Of a stretch of DNA of 64,000 bases, positions 16,199 to 24,792 are shown piece by piece. The notes beneath the pieces are model-generated. The model did no database searches and was not told the origin of the DNA. It worked only from the letters and a program-made list of their open reading frames with translations. Each line of letters begins with the position of its first letter. Positions within the stretch are counted from its first letter, which is position 1. This DNA is from an uncultured Alistipes sp. (GTDB taxonomy: Bacteria > Bacteroidota > Bacteroidia > Bacteroidales > Rikenellaceae), in assembly GCA_900768045.1 (NCBI GenBank), contig CAAGBL010000104.1, positions 74,454 to 138,453 on the forward strand, in the 5' to 3' direction. The translations under genes and the position numbers were made by a program.

Positions 16199-17527
16199 TT
16201 AGGCTTTAGGTTGCTTTAGTGGCAGACGCACAACAAAGCGGCTCTCGTCCTCAACAATCTCGATGCTCTGGTGCGAGACAATCTCCCAACGGCTACGAAG
16301 GTTTGCAAGGCCAATACCTGTTGAGGGCTCAACGTCGAGTTTAGGCTGCTTAGGATTCTCAATCTCAAGCACACCATCGACGGTGCGAATAGAGACATGC
16401 AACGGTCTCTTTGTTGTTATACTATTATGCTTCACGGCATTACCAATAAGTGGCTGTAGCGACAAGGCAGGCAACTGCCACGACTCATACTTGGGGTCGA
16501 TGTCTATGTCGAAAAATAGCTTATCGGCATAGCGTATCTTAAATAGGTAGATGTAGGCACGTGCAAACTCAATCTCGTCACGTAGCGTTGTCACCTCACT
16601 CTGACCATTCTGAATGATGTAGCGGAAGGTGTAGGATAGCTGGTCGATATACTCCAAGGCTCGCTCCTCATCGTGCTCACGAACAAGCATGGCAAGCGAG
16701 TTTAGCGAGTTGAAGAAGAAGTGAGGATTTATCTGTCCCATGAGCATATTGTAGCGTGTCGAGAGGTTCTCGTTTTTAAGTCGCTCGTTCTCTACAACAA
16801 TCTTCTGTCGCTGCTGCATAAGAGTATATATATAGGAGTAGAGCGCCGTCACAACCAACATGAACAACGACTTAGTAAGCACTACAAGGTATACATTATC
16901 ACGTGGCGAGCTCTCGAAGAAGAAGCCTATGCGCATCACGCCATCTCTGAACGTCATCACAGGGGCAAAGTATATCGCCACGGCAGTAAGGGCTATTGCC
17001 AGCACCACCGCCTGTAGCGTAAACCATGCCACTGACTTTGCTCGGGCACGCATAAGTACAAAGATGCATATCAGCAAGAACGAGAGTATTGCGTAGTAGG
17101 TTATCTGCCACACAAACTCCACCGTGCGACTTGGGCGGTCGTATATCATGTCGAGGTCGAACTGCTCGCCATTACGCTCAACCACCCTATCGAGGCGTGG
17201 GTGCGCACCCTTAACCTCATCAGGTAGGTTTTGTGGTGGTCGCACCGTAAATGTGAGCTTATCGCCCTGCTGAAGCTTCATTGTGCGCACCTGCCATGCT
17301 GTCACATAGGTACTATCACGTAGCTCGCAGTCGCAAATGATGTATCCGTGCATATCACTCGAGAGGTGCAACACACCCTCGTTGTGCTCCGCCTCCTCGA
17401 TGCTCAGGCCACGATTATCGACACCTTGGTCGGTAATTATTGGCACAAGCAGATAGGAGAAGTTGATCACGAGGCTCAGCGCCAACGCAATAACTATGTG
17501 TGGAAGAATGCTACTTCGAAACTTCAT
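16199..17527 (-). CDS. LytS/YehU-type membrane sensor histidine kinase
   Basis: 442 residues. An N-terminal transmembrane segment (about 8-28) is followed by a periplasmic region of roughly 110 residues and then three to four membrane segments (about 140-240). A coiled-coil-like stretch leads to the kinase core, with the phosphoacceptor His in GQINPHFFFNSLN. The ATP-binding lid has LIGNAVKHNS and GIGLANLRSRW. These features define the His_kinase (LytS-like) family paired with LytTR regulators. The signal is unknown. The gene is the first of a two-gene operon with the regulator. Confidence 0.92.
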   Translation of the reverse strand: MKFRSSILPHIVIALALSLVINFSYLLVPIITDQGVDNRGLSIEEAEHNEGVLHLSSDMHGYIICDCELRDSTYVTAWQVRTMKLQQGDKLTFTVRPPQNLPDEVKGAHPRLDRVVERNGEQFDLDMIYDRPSRTVEFVWQITYYAILSFLLICIFVLMRARAKSVAWFTLQAVVLAIALTAVAIYFAPVMTFRDGVMRIGFFFESSPRDNVYLVVLTKSLFMLVVTALYSYIYTLMQQRQKIVVENERLKNENLSTRYNMLMGQINPHFFFNSLNSLAMLVREHDEERALEYIDQLSYTFRYIIQNGQSEVTTLRDEIEFARAYIYLFKIRYADKLFFDIDIDPKYESWQLPALSLQPLIGNAVKHNSITTKRPLHVSIRTVDGVLEIENPKQPKLDVEPSTGIGLANLRSRWEIVSHQSIEIVEDESRFVVRLPLKQPKA

Positions 17528-17581
17528 ACGTTTAGGTTAAATAATATAAAATAAGAAAAACAGGCCCTCGCCCCACGACCC

Positions 17582-17710
17582 AATTTCTTGTTAGAATGGG
17601 TTAGATACAACGCTCGGCAAATTTTGGAGCGATGGGCTGTACTTTGACGTACTGCCCATTGCTGCAACAATTTGTTAGCGGCAGTAGATGACCCTTTATC
17701 ACAAGAAATT
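17582..17710 (-). repeat. Cloverleaf 3'-end repeat, copy C
   Basis: A 129-bp element with ends AATTTCTTGT / ACAAGAAATT, a central hairpin sharing the loop TGTACTTTGACGTACT with copy A, and a third arm GCAGTAGATGACC. It overlaps the stop codon of the gamma-carbonic-anhydrase-like gene (complement of 17709-17711). Confidence 0.86.
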
Positions 17711-18233
17711 ACTTGTACCAAGAGGCATAAGTACAGTAATCTCGTGCCGTGCGCTTGATAATCTCCTCACGCTGCTCGGGCGTTACGTCCTTAACCTTCT
17801 TGGCTGGGACACCTGCATATACAGAGTAGGGCTCGAGCTTCTGGTTCGATAGCACGAGGGCATTTGCTGCCACGATACAGCCAGTGCCCACAACGGCATT
17901 ATCGAGGATTGTTGCGCCCATGCCAATAAGGCAGTCGTTCTCGATGATTGCGCCATGGATAACGGCATTGTGACCTACCGACACGTAGTCGCCGATGTGT
18001 GTCTGCGAAGGGTTCTTCGAGCCGTCGTAGAGGGTGTGGATAACCACGCCATCCTGAATATTTGTGTTATTACCGATGCGAATAGCATTCACGTCGCCAC
18101 GCAACACAGCGTTGTACCATATCGAGCAGTTCTCGCCAATCTTTACATTACCGATGATTGTTGCATTCTCTGCCAACCAAGTATCATTTCCAATCTCGGG
18201 CTCGTGGCCACGCACAGGTCTAATAAGTGCCAT
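17709..18233 (-). CDS. Gamma-carbonic-anhydrase-like hexapeptide-repeat protein
   Basis: 174 residues of left-handed beta-helix hexapeptide repeats, with the histidines of the trimer-interface metal site in VVIHTLYDG, QTHIGDYVSVGHNAVIHG. This matches the YrdA/PaaY/gamma-carbonic-anhydrase group. Catalytic activity in this group is variable, so carbonic anhydrase versus acyl-CoA-related function is open. It lies 15 bases after mazG on the same strand. Confidence 0.88.
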   Translation of the reverse strand: MALIRPVRGHEPEIGNDTWLAENATIIGNVKIGENCSIWYNAVLRGDVNAIRIGNNTNIQDGVVIHTLYDGSKNPSQTHIGDYVSVGHNAVIHGAIIENDCLIGMGATILDNAVVGTGCIVAANALVLSNQKLEPYSVYAGVPAKKVKDVTPEQREEIIKRTARDYCTYASWYK

Positions 18234-18248
18234 AATTCGTCTGTTATA

Positions 18249-19031
18249 TTACTGTTTTTCAATCTCTTTTGCTTCATTCCAATATCCGTCCATCTCCTCA
18301 AGAGTCATATCATGAAGGCTCTTGCCCTGCTCCTCGGCACGACACTCGAGGTGCTCAAAGCGGCGGATAAACTTCTTGTTGGTACGCTCCAACGCACCCT
18401 CAGGGTCGATACCATATAGGCGGCAGGCGTTGATAAGCGCAAAGAAGAGGTCGCCCATTTCGTCTGTTAGCTTCTCCTTGTCTTTTGCCTCGAGCTCGGC
18501 ATCTACCTCCATAAGCTCCTCCTTAACCTTTGCCCATACGTCCTCCTTATGCTCCCAGTCGAAGCCCGTAGCCGCAGCCTTCTCGCCAATGCGGAATGCC
18601 TTGACCATGGCGGGTAGCGACACGGGGACACCGCCCAGCGTACCACTCTTACGCTTCTTCTTGCGTAGCTTAAGCGCCTCCCAGTTCTGCTTTACCTGCT
18701 CGGGGGTGTCGGCATGAATATCGCCGTAGACGTGTGGGTGGCGATATATCAGTTTGTCGCACACGGCATTAGCCACGTCGGTATAGTTAAACGCACCCTG
18801 CTCATCACCAAGTTTCGAGTAGAATACCACGTGCAAAAGAAGGTCGCCAAGCTCCTCCTTTATGCCCTCCATATTCTTGTCGGTGATGGCATCGGCAAGC
18901 TCGTATGTCTCCTCAATAGTGTTGTTGCGCAGGCTGTCGAAGGTCTGCTCACGATCCCATGGGCACTCTGCACGGAGCTTGTCCATGACATCCAAAAGTC
19001 GGGTTGTTGCCATCTCGGCATCTCGTCTCAT
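18249..19031 (-). CDS. mazG: Nucleoside triphosphate pyrophosphohydrolase MazG
   Basis: 260 residues with the usual two MazG modules. The first has ECPWDREQTFDSLRNNTIEETYEL and EELGDLLLHVVFYS; the second has KVKEELMEVDAEL and DEMGDLFFALIN. The Glu/Asp clusters bind Mg2+ and the enzyme removes pyrophosphate from (non-canonical) NTPs. The start at 19031 could be replaced by an internal ATG six codons later (MATTRLLDVM). The gene lies 4 bases after the glycosyltransferase gene. Confidence 0.93.
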   Translation of the reverse strand: MRRDAEMATTRLLDVMDKLRAECPWDREQTFDSLRNNTIEETYELADAITDKNMEGIKEELGDLLLHVVFYSKLGDEQGAFNYTDVANAVCDKLIYRHPHVYGDIHADTPEQVKQNWEALKLRKKKRKSGTLGGVPVSLPAMVKAFRIGEKAAATGFDWEHKEDVWAKVKEELMEVDAELEAKDKEKLTDEMGDLFFALINACRLYGIDPEGALERTNKKFIRRFEHLECRAEEQGKSLHDMTLEEMDGYWNEAKEIEKQ

Positions 19032-19035
19032 ACAT

Positions 19036-19758
19036 TTATGATTTTCTACGTCTAATTCGTCTAAATGGTAGTTTTAATACGCCAAAGAATGCCTCGCCAA
19101 ATATTCCGCTCGACATTTTTGATGTTCCCTCAGTGCGGTCGATAAAGATTATCGACACCTCGCCAATCTGGTATCCGAGCCTCCATGCCGAGTACTTCAT
19201 CTCAATCTGGAAGCCGTAGCCATTCATCTGCACACGGTCGAAGTCGATGCTCTCGAGCACCTCACGACGGTAGCCCACAAAGCCTGCTGTAGCGTCGTAG
19301 ACGGGCATGCGTGTCACTATGCGCACATACTTCGATGCGAAATAGGAGATAAGCAGACGTCCCATAGGCCAGTTTACAACGTTGACACCCTTAGCATATC
19401 GGGAGCCAACAACAACATCTTGCTCTGAGAGCATAGCATCGAGGCGTGCAAGGTCGTCGGGGTTATGCGAGAAGTCGCAGTCCATCTCAAAGATGCGGGC
19501 ATAGTCACGCTCCAACGCCCACTTAAAGCCACAGATATATGCTGTGCCAAGGCCGAGCTTACCAGCACGCTCAACGATATGTAGGCGTCCCTCGAACTCG
19601 GGTTGCAGGTCACGCACAAGCTGCGCTGTACCATCAGGCGAGCTATCATCGACAATAAGTAGGTCGAAGCCGAGGCTTAGGGCCATAACACGGCGCACCA
19701 TCTTTGCGATGTTCTCCTTCTCGTTGTATGTAGGGATTATAATTAATCGGCGCATCAC
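19036..19758 (-). CDS. Polyprenol monophosphomannose synthase-like glycosyltransferase (GT2)
   Basis: 240 residues. IIPTYNEKENI, LLIVDDSSPDGT, KLGLGTAYICGFKWAL, EMDCDFSHNP and VVGSRYAKG are the motifs of the DPM1-like GT2 family, which moves mannose or a related sugar from a nucleotide sugar to polyprenyl phosphate at the inner membrane. No C-terminal membrane domain is present, so it is the catalytic-only type. It overlaps the preceding glycosyltransferase gene by 4 bases (ATGA), a sign of coupling. Confidence 0.9.
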   Translation of the reverse strand: MMRRLIIIPTYNEKENIAKMVRRVMALSLGFDLLIVDDSSPDGTAQLVRDLQPEFEGRLHIVERAGKLGLGTAYICGFKWALERDYARIFEMDCDFSHNPDDLARLDAMLSEQDVVVGSRYAKGVNVVNWPMGRLLISYFASKYVRIVTRMPVYDATAGFVGYRREVLESIDFDRVQMNGYGFQIEMKYSAWRLGYQIGEVSIIFIDRTEGTSKMSSGIFGEAFFGVLKLPFRRIRRRKS

Positions 19759-20753
19759 ATCAAATTTTTAAATTTTCGGCAACCAAACAAATAGCGCACC
19801 ACAATAGATGCTCGGTATATGTTTCTCGGTTTTTTATCTCGTCTCACAGCCTTGCGCTTGGCACTCAGCACCTTATGCCATAATATAAACGTGCCCCACG
19901 CCCTCATTACGGCCCACGCACGCTGTGGGTGCAGTGTTATGAGGTGCGCCAACGCCTCGAGCATATCGGTAAAGGGACGAACCACAGCTACCACCATGCG
20001 CTGCATGGGCGATGAGCACTTATAGAGCATTGCGAGGTTGTTGCGGTGGTTTAGGTAGACTTTGCGTGATGATGCTGGGAGCGTGCCACCGCCAAGGTGG
20101 TAGACCACCGAGCGTGGCTCAACCATAATCTTCCACCCTGCAAGCTGCATGCGCCACTGGAGATCTATCTCCTCCATATGTGCAAAGAAGTCCTCGTCGA
20201 AGCCGCCAAGCTCCACAAATAGCTCACGACGGCAACATAGCGCAGCGCCACTTGCCCAAAATATCTCACGACAATCGTCATACTGGCCCTCGTCACGCTC
20301 TACGGCGGAGAGTATGCGTCCACGACAAAATGGGTAGCCCAGATAGTCGATAAATCCGCCCGCAGCACCGGCATACTCAAACTCGTCGGGGCGCTCCACG
20401 GAGCGTAGCTTAGGGGCTACGGCAGCGACATCTGGATAGTTATCCAGCACCTCGACAAGCGGTTGCCACCACCCTGCCGTAACTTCGACATCGGAGTTGA
20501 GTAGCAGGACGTAGTCACTCTCTATCTGCTTAAGTGCTCGGTTATATCCCCCTGCGAAGCCATAGTTTTTGTCGAGTACTATGGTGCGCACCTCGGGGTA
20601 TTTTAGGCGTAGCCACTGTAGCGAGTCGTCCGAAGAGCCATTGTCCACAACAACAACCTCGGCCTCGCTCGACGTATGCTCCACCACGCTTGGCAAGAAG
20701 CGCTCAAGGTGCCTACGTCCGTTCCAGTTAAGTATGACTACACTTAGTTTCAT
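19755..20753 (-). CDS. GT2 family glycosyltransferase (rhamnosyltransferase-like)
   Basis: 332 residues from the ATG at 20753 (MKLSVVILNWNG); a longer frame to 20786 adds an unlikely N-terminus. Motifs: VVVDNGSSDDS, KNYGFAGGYNRAL, LLNSDVEVT (metal-binding), EYAGAAGGFIDYLG and HMEEIDLQWRMQ. This pattern is shared by WcaE/rhamnosyltransferase-like GT2 enzymes that build cell-surface polysaccharide. The C-terminal third is basic and hydrophobic, probably peripheral on the membrane. The acceptor is unknown. Confidence 0.87.
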   Translation of the reverse strand: MKLSVVILNWNGRRHLERFLPSVVEHTSSEAEVVVVDNGSSDDSLQWLRLKYPEVRTIVLDKNYGFAGGYNRALKQIESDYVLLLNSDVEVTAGWWQPLVEVLDNYPDVAAVAPKLRSVERPDEFEYAGAAGGFIDYLGYPFCRGRILSAVERDEGQYDDCREIFWASGAALCCRRELFVELGGFDEDFFAHMEEIDLQWRMQLAGWKIMVEPRSVVYHLGGGTLPASSRKVYLNHRNNLAMLYKCSSPMQRMVVAVVRPFTDMLEALAHLITLHPQRAWAVMRAWGTFILWHKVLSAKRKAVRRDKKPRNIYRASIVVRYLFGCRKFKNLM

Positions 20754-20781
20754 TTTAAGGTGAGTAATGAGTAATTTGTTT

Positions 20782-20873
20782 GTCATGTTGAGCCTTGGCG
20801 AAACATCTCGCAGTTGGTACTAAGGGTGAACGTCCGTGCTAACTGAGAGATTCTTCACTGCGTTCAGAATGAC
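20782..20873. repeat. Dispersed inverted-repeat element of a type common in Bacteroidetes
   Basis: A 92-bp imperfect palindrome whose right arm, read inward, is GTCATTCTGAACGCAGTGAA followed by GAATCTC; the left arm is GTCATGTTGAGCCTTGGCGA followed by AACATCTC. I recognise this as a widespread non-coding repeat of Bacteroidetes genomes. It is flanked on both sides by GAGTAATGAGTA / TTACTAATTACTAATTA repeats (20761-20945) that recur at 35155-35235 and 37047-37076. Confidence 0.7.
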
Positions 20874-20952
20874 ATTGAGAGTGAGTAATGAGTAGTGACA
20901 ACGAAAAAATATTACTAATTACTATTTACTAATTACTAATTAAAAAATGTTA

Positions 20953-21663
20953 CTAATCTTCCTCCTCGTCATCTCTGTTGCGCTTGGGCTTTGTGTTGTA
21001 GCCCTCGACAACAATCACAAACTCGCCCTTGGGCTCGTGCTCCTTGAAGTGGGCAATAACCTCGTCAAGAGAGCCACGCACCGTCTCTTCAAACTTCTTG
21101 GTTATCTCCCTCACCACAGCCACACGGCGCTCCATGCCCATAACCTCAGCAAACTGCTCAAGACACTTGACAACACGGTATGGCGACTCGTAGAATACTA
21201 ACGTACGCTCCTCTAAGGCAAGCTCCTGAATGCGCTTCATGCGACCCTTCTTCTGGGGCAGGAAGCCCTCAAAAGCAAACTTATCGCATGGAAAGCCACT
21301 CTGCACAACGGCAGGGATAAGGGCTGTAGCTCCTGGCAAGGTCTCAACATCTATGCCCTCCTCGACGCACTTGCGCACAAGCAGAAAGCCAGGGTCGGAG
21401 ATACCTGGAGTGCCAGCGTCCGACACCAATGCCACGTTGCGGCCCGAGGCGATGCTCTCAGCAACACGTGCCACTGTGGCATGCTCGTTGAACTTATGGT
21501 GCGAGTGCATAGGCTTCTCTATTCCCAAGTGGCGCAATAGGTGCGACGTTGTGCGTGTATCCTCGGCGAGGATAAAATCTACCTCCTTGAGCACGTTTAT
21601 AGCACGTAGCGTGATATCTTCGAGGTTGCCGATAGGTGTGGGTACTACATATAGTTTTGCCAT
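20953..21663 (-). CDS. rsmI: 16S rRNA (cytidine-1402-2'-O)-methyltransferase
   Basis: 236 residues. VVPTPIGNLEDITLRA at the N-terminus, AEDTRTTSHLL, VSDAGTPGISDPG and FYESPYRVV are signature motifs of the RsmI tetrapyrrole-methylase fold, which methylates the ribose of C1402 in the ribosomal decoding centre. The C-terminus is a charged tail (KPKRNRDDEEED). It lies 2 bases after the Pro-rich protein gene. Confidence 0.95.
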   Translation of the reverse strand: MAKLYVVPTPIGNLEDITLRAINVLKEVDFILAEDTRTTSHLLRHLGIEKPMHSHHKFNEHATVARVAESIASGRNVALVSDAGTPGISDPGFLLVRKCVEEGIDVETLPGATALIPAVVQSGFPCDKFAFEGFLPQKKGRMKRIQELALEERTLVFYESPYRVVKCLEQFAEVMGMERRVAVVREITKKFEETVRGSLDEVIAHFKEHEPKGEFVIVVEGYNTKPKRNRDDEEED

Positions 21664-21665
21664 TG

Positions 21666-22616
21666 TTACGATAGTTTACGTTCGATTAGCGACACGATTA
21701 GCTTTGCACCCTCCGAGTCGGGGTTCCATGCGAAGTTCTCGACGATGTATATCATGCAATCATCGAGGCTTGTAAAGCTGTTGAGCGCATCTATTGTTGT
21801 GTTATACTGCGCCTCGTCACCCGCAAAGAGGTCACGAAGCATGATAAACTTGTCGTTGATGCCTATCGCCTTGCGTAAGTCCGAAATCTTCGACATTGGA
21901 GGCGTCGGCATGCTCTCGTTTTGCGACACATCGCCGAGTACCTTGCGACCACTACCCAACACATCGGCTATGCGCTGAGGCTCGGTGCTCTGAGGGATAG
22001 GCTGAGGAGCGGGGGCAGGAGCTACGGGCTGCTGAGGCACTACGGGCGTAGGTGCTGGCGCTGGCTCGGCCTTAGGCTCGGGTGCTGTGGGCGTCGTTGG
22101 GGCGTTGTAGAGCGAAATCATCTTGCGGCTCGACTTCTGACGCACAGGAATATCCTCGATGTCGAACAGTCCACCGCCTCTCGTCACCTTGGGCTCGGGC
22201 TCGGGCGCTGGCTCAACAACGGGCGCTGGAGCTGGCTCGGCCTTAGGCTCGGGCGTTGCCACAACCTGGGGCTTCTCCTCCTCGGTAATACCGAGCAGAG
22301 CATCAATATCGAGTGCATCGTCGAAGTCGGCAACGGGATCGGCTACAGCCGCAACCTCCACCATAGGCTCCTCTACGGCAACCACCACGGCGGGGGCTAC
22401 ACTCTCTTTGGGGTGCTCGGGCTCAGCCTCCTCACTCTCCTTGGCTTCGGGCTCCTCGCCCTGCTCAAAGTCGATGTCGAGCAGTGCATCGTAGAGCCTG
22501 CGGAGCTCGTCGAGCGCCAAATCACGCTCGATGCGAGGCACGCCACCCTGCTTAGTCCAACCATTTACCAACGTCGCCAAACGAGCGACTCTCTCCTCAA
22601 TATTTTTCACTCTCAT
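21666..22616 (-). CDS. Uncharacterised protein with Pro/Ala/Glu-rich centre and conserved C-terminal domain
   Basis: 316 residues, no signal peptide or membrane segment. The N-terminal 50 residues are probably helical. A long low-complexity Pro/Ala/Glu region (about 60-215) follows. The C-terminal 90 residues look like a compact helical domain: SDLRKAIGINDKFIMLRDLF, TIDALNSFTSLDDCMIYI and ENFAWNPDSEGAKLI. I recall the same C-terminal pattern in other Bacteroidetes proteins of unknown function. It is cotranscribed with rsmI (2-base gap). The low-complexity middle suggests a flexible tether. Confidence 0.7.
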   Translation of the reverse strand: MRVKNIEERVARLATLVNGWTKQGGVPRIERDLALDELRRLYDALLDIDFEQGEEPEAKESEEAEPEHPKESVAPAVVVAVEEPMVEVAAVADPVADFDDALDIDALLGITEEEKPQVVATPEPKAEPAPAPVVEPAPEPEPKVTRGGGLFDIEDIPVRQKSSRKMISLYNAPTTPTAPEPKAEPAPAPTPVVPQQPVAPAPAPQPIPQSTEPQRIADVLGSGRKVLGDVSQNESMPTPPMSKISDLRKAIGINDKFIMLRDLFAGDEAQYNTTIDALNSFTSLDDCMIYIVENFAWNPDSEGAKLIVSLIERKLS

Positions 22617-22689
22617 TGTGTAGATGATTACAGATGTATATACAACGTATCAAAGGTAGTAAAAAAATGTGAAAGGTGCAAAAATAATT

Positions 22690-22920
22690 TTAGTAGTTTT
22701 GTTGGAGGGTGTGGCGATAGGGGCGATGAGGACGCAGAGATAGGGAGTTTAGGGAGTTTAGGGGATTTAGGGAGGATTAGGACGATTAAGACCAGTAGGA
22801 CCAATAAGACCATTAGGATATTTGTCCGTGACCGTCTTAATCGTCTTAAGGTCCTAAGGTCTTAATGGTCTTACAATATCTATCAAGCTTTAGCGCCCCT
22901 ATCCTCCCTCCTCCTCGCTC
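22690..22920. repeat. Composite TAGGG tract with GACC/GGTC inverted repeat
   Basis: Starts with GGCGATAGGGGCGATGAGGACG and AGGGAGTTTAGGG units. It then has a long imperfect palindrome: the left side GACGATTAAGACC-AGTAGGACC-AATAAGACC-ATTAGG mirrors the right side CTTAATCGTCTTAAGGTCC followed by TAAGGTCTTAATGG (about 22775-22880). No ORF or cloverleaf copy is present in 22617-22920. Confidence 0.65.
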
Positions 22921-22929
22921 CAACAAAAA

Positions 22930-22961
22930 AAACTGCTCGACTCCTAAGAGCCGAGCAGTTT
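22930..22961 (-). terminator. Intrinsic terminator of the fimbrillin-like lipoprotein gene
   Basis: Stem AAACTGCTCG / CGAGCAGTTT lies 19 bases beyond the stop codon of the minus-strand gene. The A8 run at 22924-22931 gives a T run on the transcript. Confidence 0.9.
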
Positions 22962-22980
22962 GAGTATATCAAATTAGATA

Positions 22981-24477
22981 CTATCTGTAAAGAATCTGTA
23001 GGCTACGCACCTGAACCCATGGTCCAGCAAGGGTATATGTACTCTGAAGCTTAACTGTAGAACCCTTTGATAGTGAGCCATTGCCTGTCAAATAGAAGTC
23101 CTTACCACTGTGGCTTTTACCACTTGCCTGCGAAATAACCTTAGTGCTACCAGAATAAAGGTTAAAGGTCGTTTGAATGCTACCCAAAGGTTTCATCTTA
23201 GTATCAGCAATAAACTGAGTATTGATAGTTCCTGGAAGATCGTTGAACGCAGGAGATGTAATGCTTCCATCACCAGAACCAGACACACCACCAAGCTTTA
23301 CATATGAACCTGTCCACTCGACATTCCATGAAGCCGCTGTCCAACCTGCTGCCTCGGTTGGAGGCGCTACAACATATGGCAAACCAGTGATATGCACGGT
23401 TGTTGAAGCTGAGTAGCGGCGACCGTCGGTAGTCACAACATAAGCCTCAACGCTCTTTGCGCCCCATGACGATACTGTGTGGTTCTGAGCCATGTTAAAG
23501 CTCTTGCTTGAAGTGTTGTATGTGTCAATCTTGTATGTTGTACCATCAACAATATAACCAACCTCCTTAACCATAGCATTCTGCAAGTTGCTAATAGTTG
23601 TAGCTGTAGGGAAATAGATTACGTTGTTAGCGCAATTATTTGCCTGGGTTGGGTTTTTCTGAAGATAGTAGCTATACGATGTCATTGGCTCGCCAAGAGT
23701 CACCTTAGGTGCTGCAAACTCAATATCTACACGTGTTGTTGTAGCCTTTGTAAAGGTCTTGCCATTGTATGCCTTAGAGCAGATATTGCCGTTGCTATCG
23801 GTAAGATAGATAATATAACCGTTAGCAAGCTCCAAGTCGGCAGGCAAGGCAAAGAAGAATGAGTTTGAAGGGTTCTCGAATTCGATAACGTATGATGCCA
23901 CCTCGCCTGATGCTGAAGGCTTGCCCTGCTTGAAGTTGTAGATGTATGTTGCAGGAAGCATTGAGCCATCAAAAGCCTTAAGTTCAGCCTTAGCAAGTGT
24001 CACACCATTAGTTACAGATACGTGCAAAAGCGCATTCTGTGGAGTAAATACCATATCAATAACGCCCTTAGGAGCATTTGATGTTGTAGCAGCAAGCACC
24101 GCAGCATCGTCGCCACTCTGTGAAGCAAGACTCATTGAGGCGATGCCTTCAACGATATCAACACTTGGATAGATAGCATAGTAAGTATCTACATCGGCAG
24201 CATACTCACCCTCGCCACGGAAGCGTACCACGTCGCCAGACTCCGTTGCTGTGAGGGTTGCCTTAGCACCAGCCTCAGAGGCAAGTGTAACCTTATCCTC
24301 AAGCTCCCACTTAACATCTGTGAACTTCTCGCCCTCGACTGTCACACGTGTATCGTCAACAACAATCTTAGCATCTACCGTAAAGTTATCAACTGTGATA
24401 ACCTCAGATGGAGTGTTCTCCTTTGAACAACCCACCATCGCTGCCATAGCAGCCAAAGCAATAAAAAATCTCTTCAT
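22981..24477 (-). CDS. Fimbrillin-like lipoprotein
   Basis: 498 residues. The lipoprotein signal ends AAMVGCSKEN (Cys17 lipidated). The next 250 residues have the features of the fimbrillin/Mfa-like family: VKWELEDKVTL, YYAIYPSVDIVEG, QNALLHVSVTN and FFFALPADLELANG. Such proteins form pili or adhesive surface structures in Bacteroidales after lipoprotein export and processing. The C-terminal 230 residues are less clear and may be an extra beta-sandwich. It is the second gene of a unit that starts with a 43-residue peptide gene, and has its own terminator. Confidence 0.78.
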   Translation of the reverse strand: MKRFFIALAAMAAMVGCSKENTPSEVITVDNFTVDAKIVVDDTRVTVEGEKFTDVKWELEDKVTLASEAGAKATLTATESGDVVRFRGEGEYAADVDTYYAIYPSVDIVEGIASMSLASQSGDDAAVLAATTSNAPKGVIDMVFTPQNALLHVSVTNGVTLAKAELKAFDGSMLPATYIYNFKQGKPSASGEVASYVIEFENPSNSFFFALPADLELANGYIIYLTDSNGNICSKAYNGKTFTKATTTRVDIEFAAPKVTLGEPMTSYSYYLQKNPTQANNCANNVIYFPTATTISNLQNAMVKEVGYIVDGTTYKIDTYNTSSKSFNMAQNHTVSSWGAKSVEAYVVTTDGRRYSASTTVHITGLPYVVAPPTEAAGWTAASWNVEWTGSYVKLGGVSGSGDGSITSPAFNDLPGTINTQFIADTKMKPLGSIQTTFNLYSGSTKVISQASGKSHSGKDFYLTGNGSLSKGSTVKLQSTYTLAGPWVQVRSLQILYR

Positions 24478-24498
24478 AATCGTGAATTGTTAGTTAGA

Positions 24499-24630
24499 TT
24501 AGTCCATCAAATCGCCTTCGCCACCATCTAAATAGTCGCTCTCGACACTTTCTACAGAGACGAGGAAGCCCGCCTCAACCATTACATCGAGGACCTCGAA
24601 CTCGGGTGCCTCATAAAAAATCTTTCTCAT
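24499..24630 (-). CDS. 43-residue peptide of a type found beside fimbrillin-like genes
   Basis: Translation from the ATG at 24630-24628 gives MRKIFYEAPEFEVLDVMVEA, then GFLVSVESVESDYLDGGEGDLMD and a stop at 24501-24499. The pattern of a basic start, a YEAPEFEVLDV core, a small-residue GFL segment and an acidic Gly/Asp tail is one I recognise from short, usually unannotated ORFs next to fimbrillin-like lipoprotein genes in Bacteroidales. There is no classical signal peptide. It starts about 76 bases after a strong promoter box and ends 21 bases before the lipoprotein ATG. Function is unknown. Confidence 0.75.
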   Translation of the reverse strand: MRKIFYEAPEFEVLDVMVEAGFLVSVESVESDYLDGGEGDLMD

Positions 24631-24705
24631 AGTTTTATTGTTAAATTTATTTGTAATTCGAGATTACGTTCGCTCTGCTAAAGACATAGTTTTAGTAAAG
24701 TCTCA

Positions 24706-24736
24706 CAAAGATAACATCTTTTTCTACAGTTACAAA
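24706..24736 (-). promoter_or_regulatory. Promoter of the small peptide / fimbrillin-like operon
   Basis: On the minus strand TTTG (complement of 24733-24736) is followed after 19 bases by TATCTTTG (complement of 24706-24713), an excellent Bacteroidetes promoter about 76 bases upstream of the peptide start. Confidence 0.8.
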
Positions 24737-24792
24737 CACTTTTCAACAAACACCCATAATTTTATCACAGAGAGATAAAAAACATTATTGTT

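Noticed and set aside
21921..22865. Plus-strand ORF of 314 codons opposite the Pro-rich protein
   Set aside because: It is the complement of a Pro/Ala/Glu-rich region, which yields long open frames by composition; Gly/Leu/Arg-rich translation without motifs.
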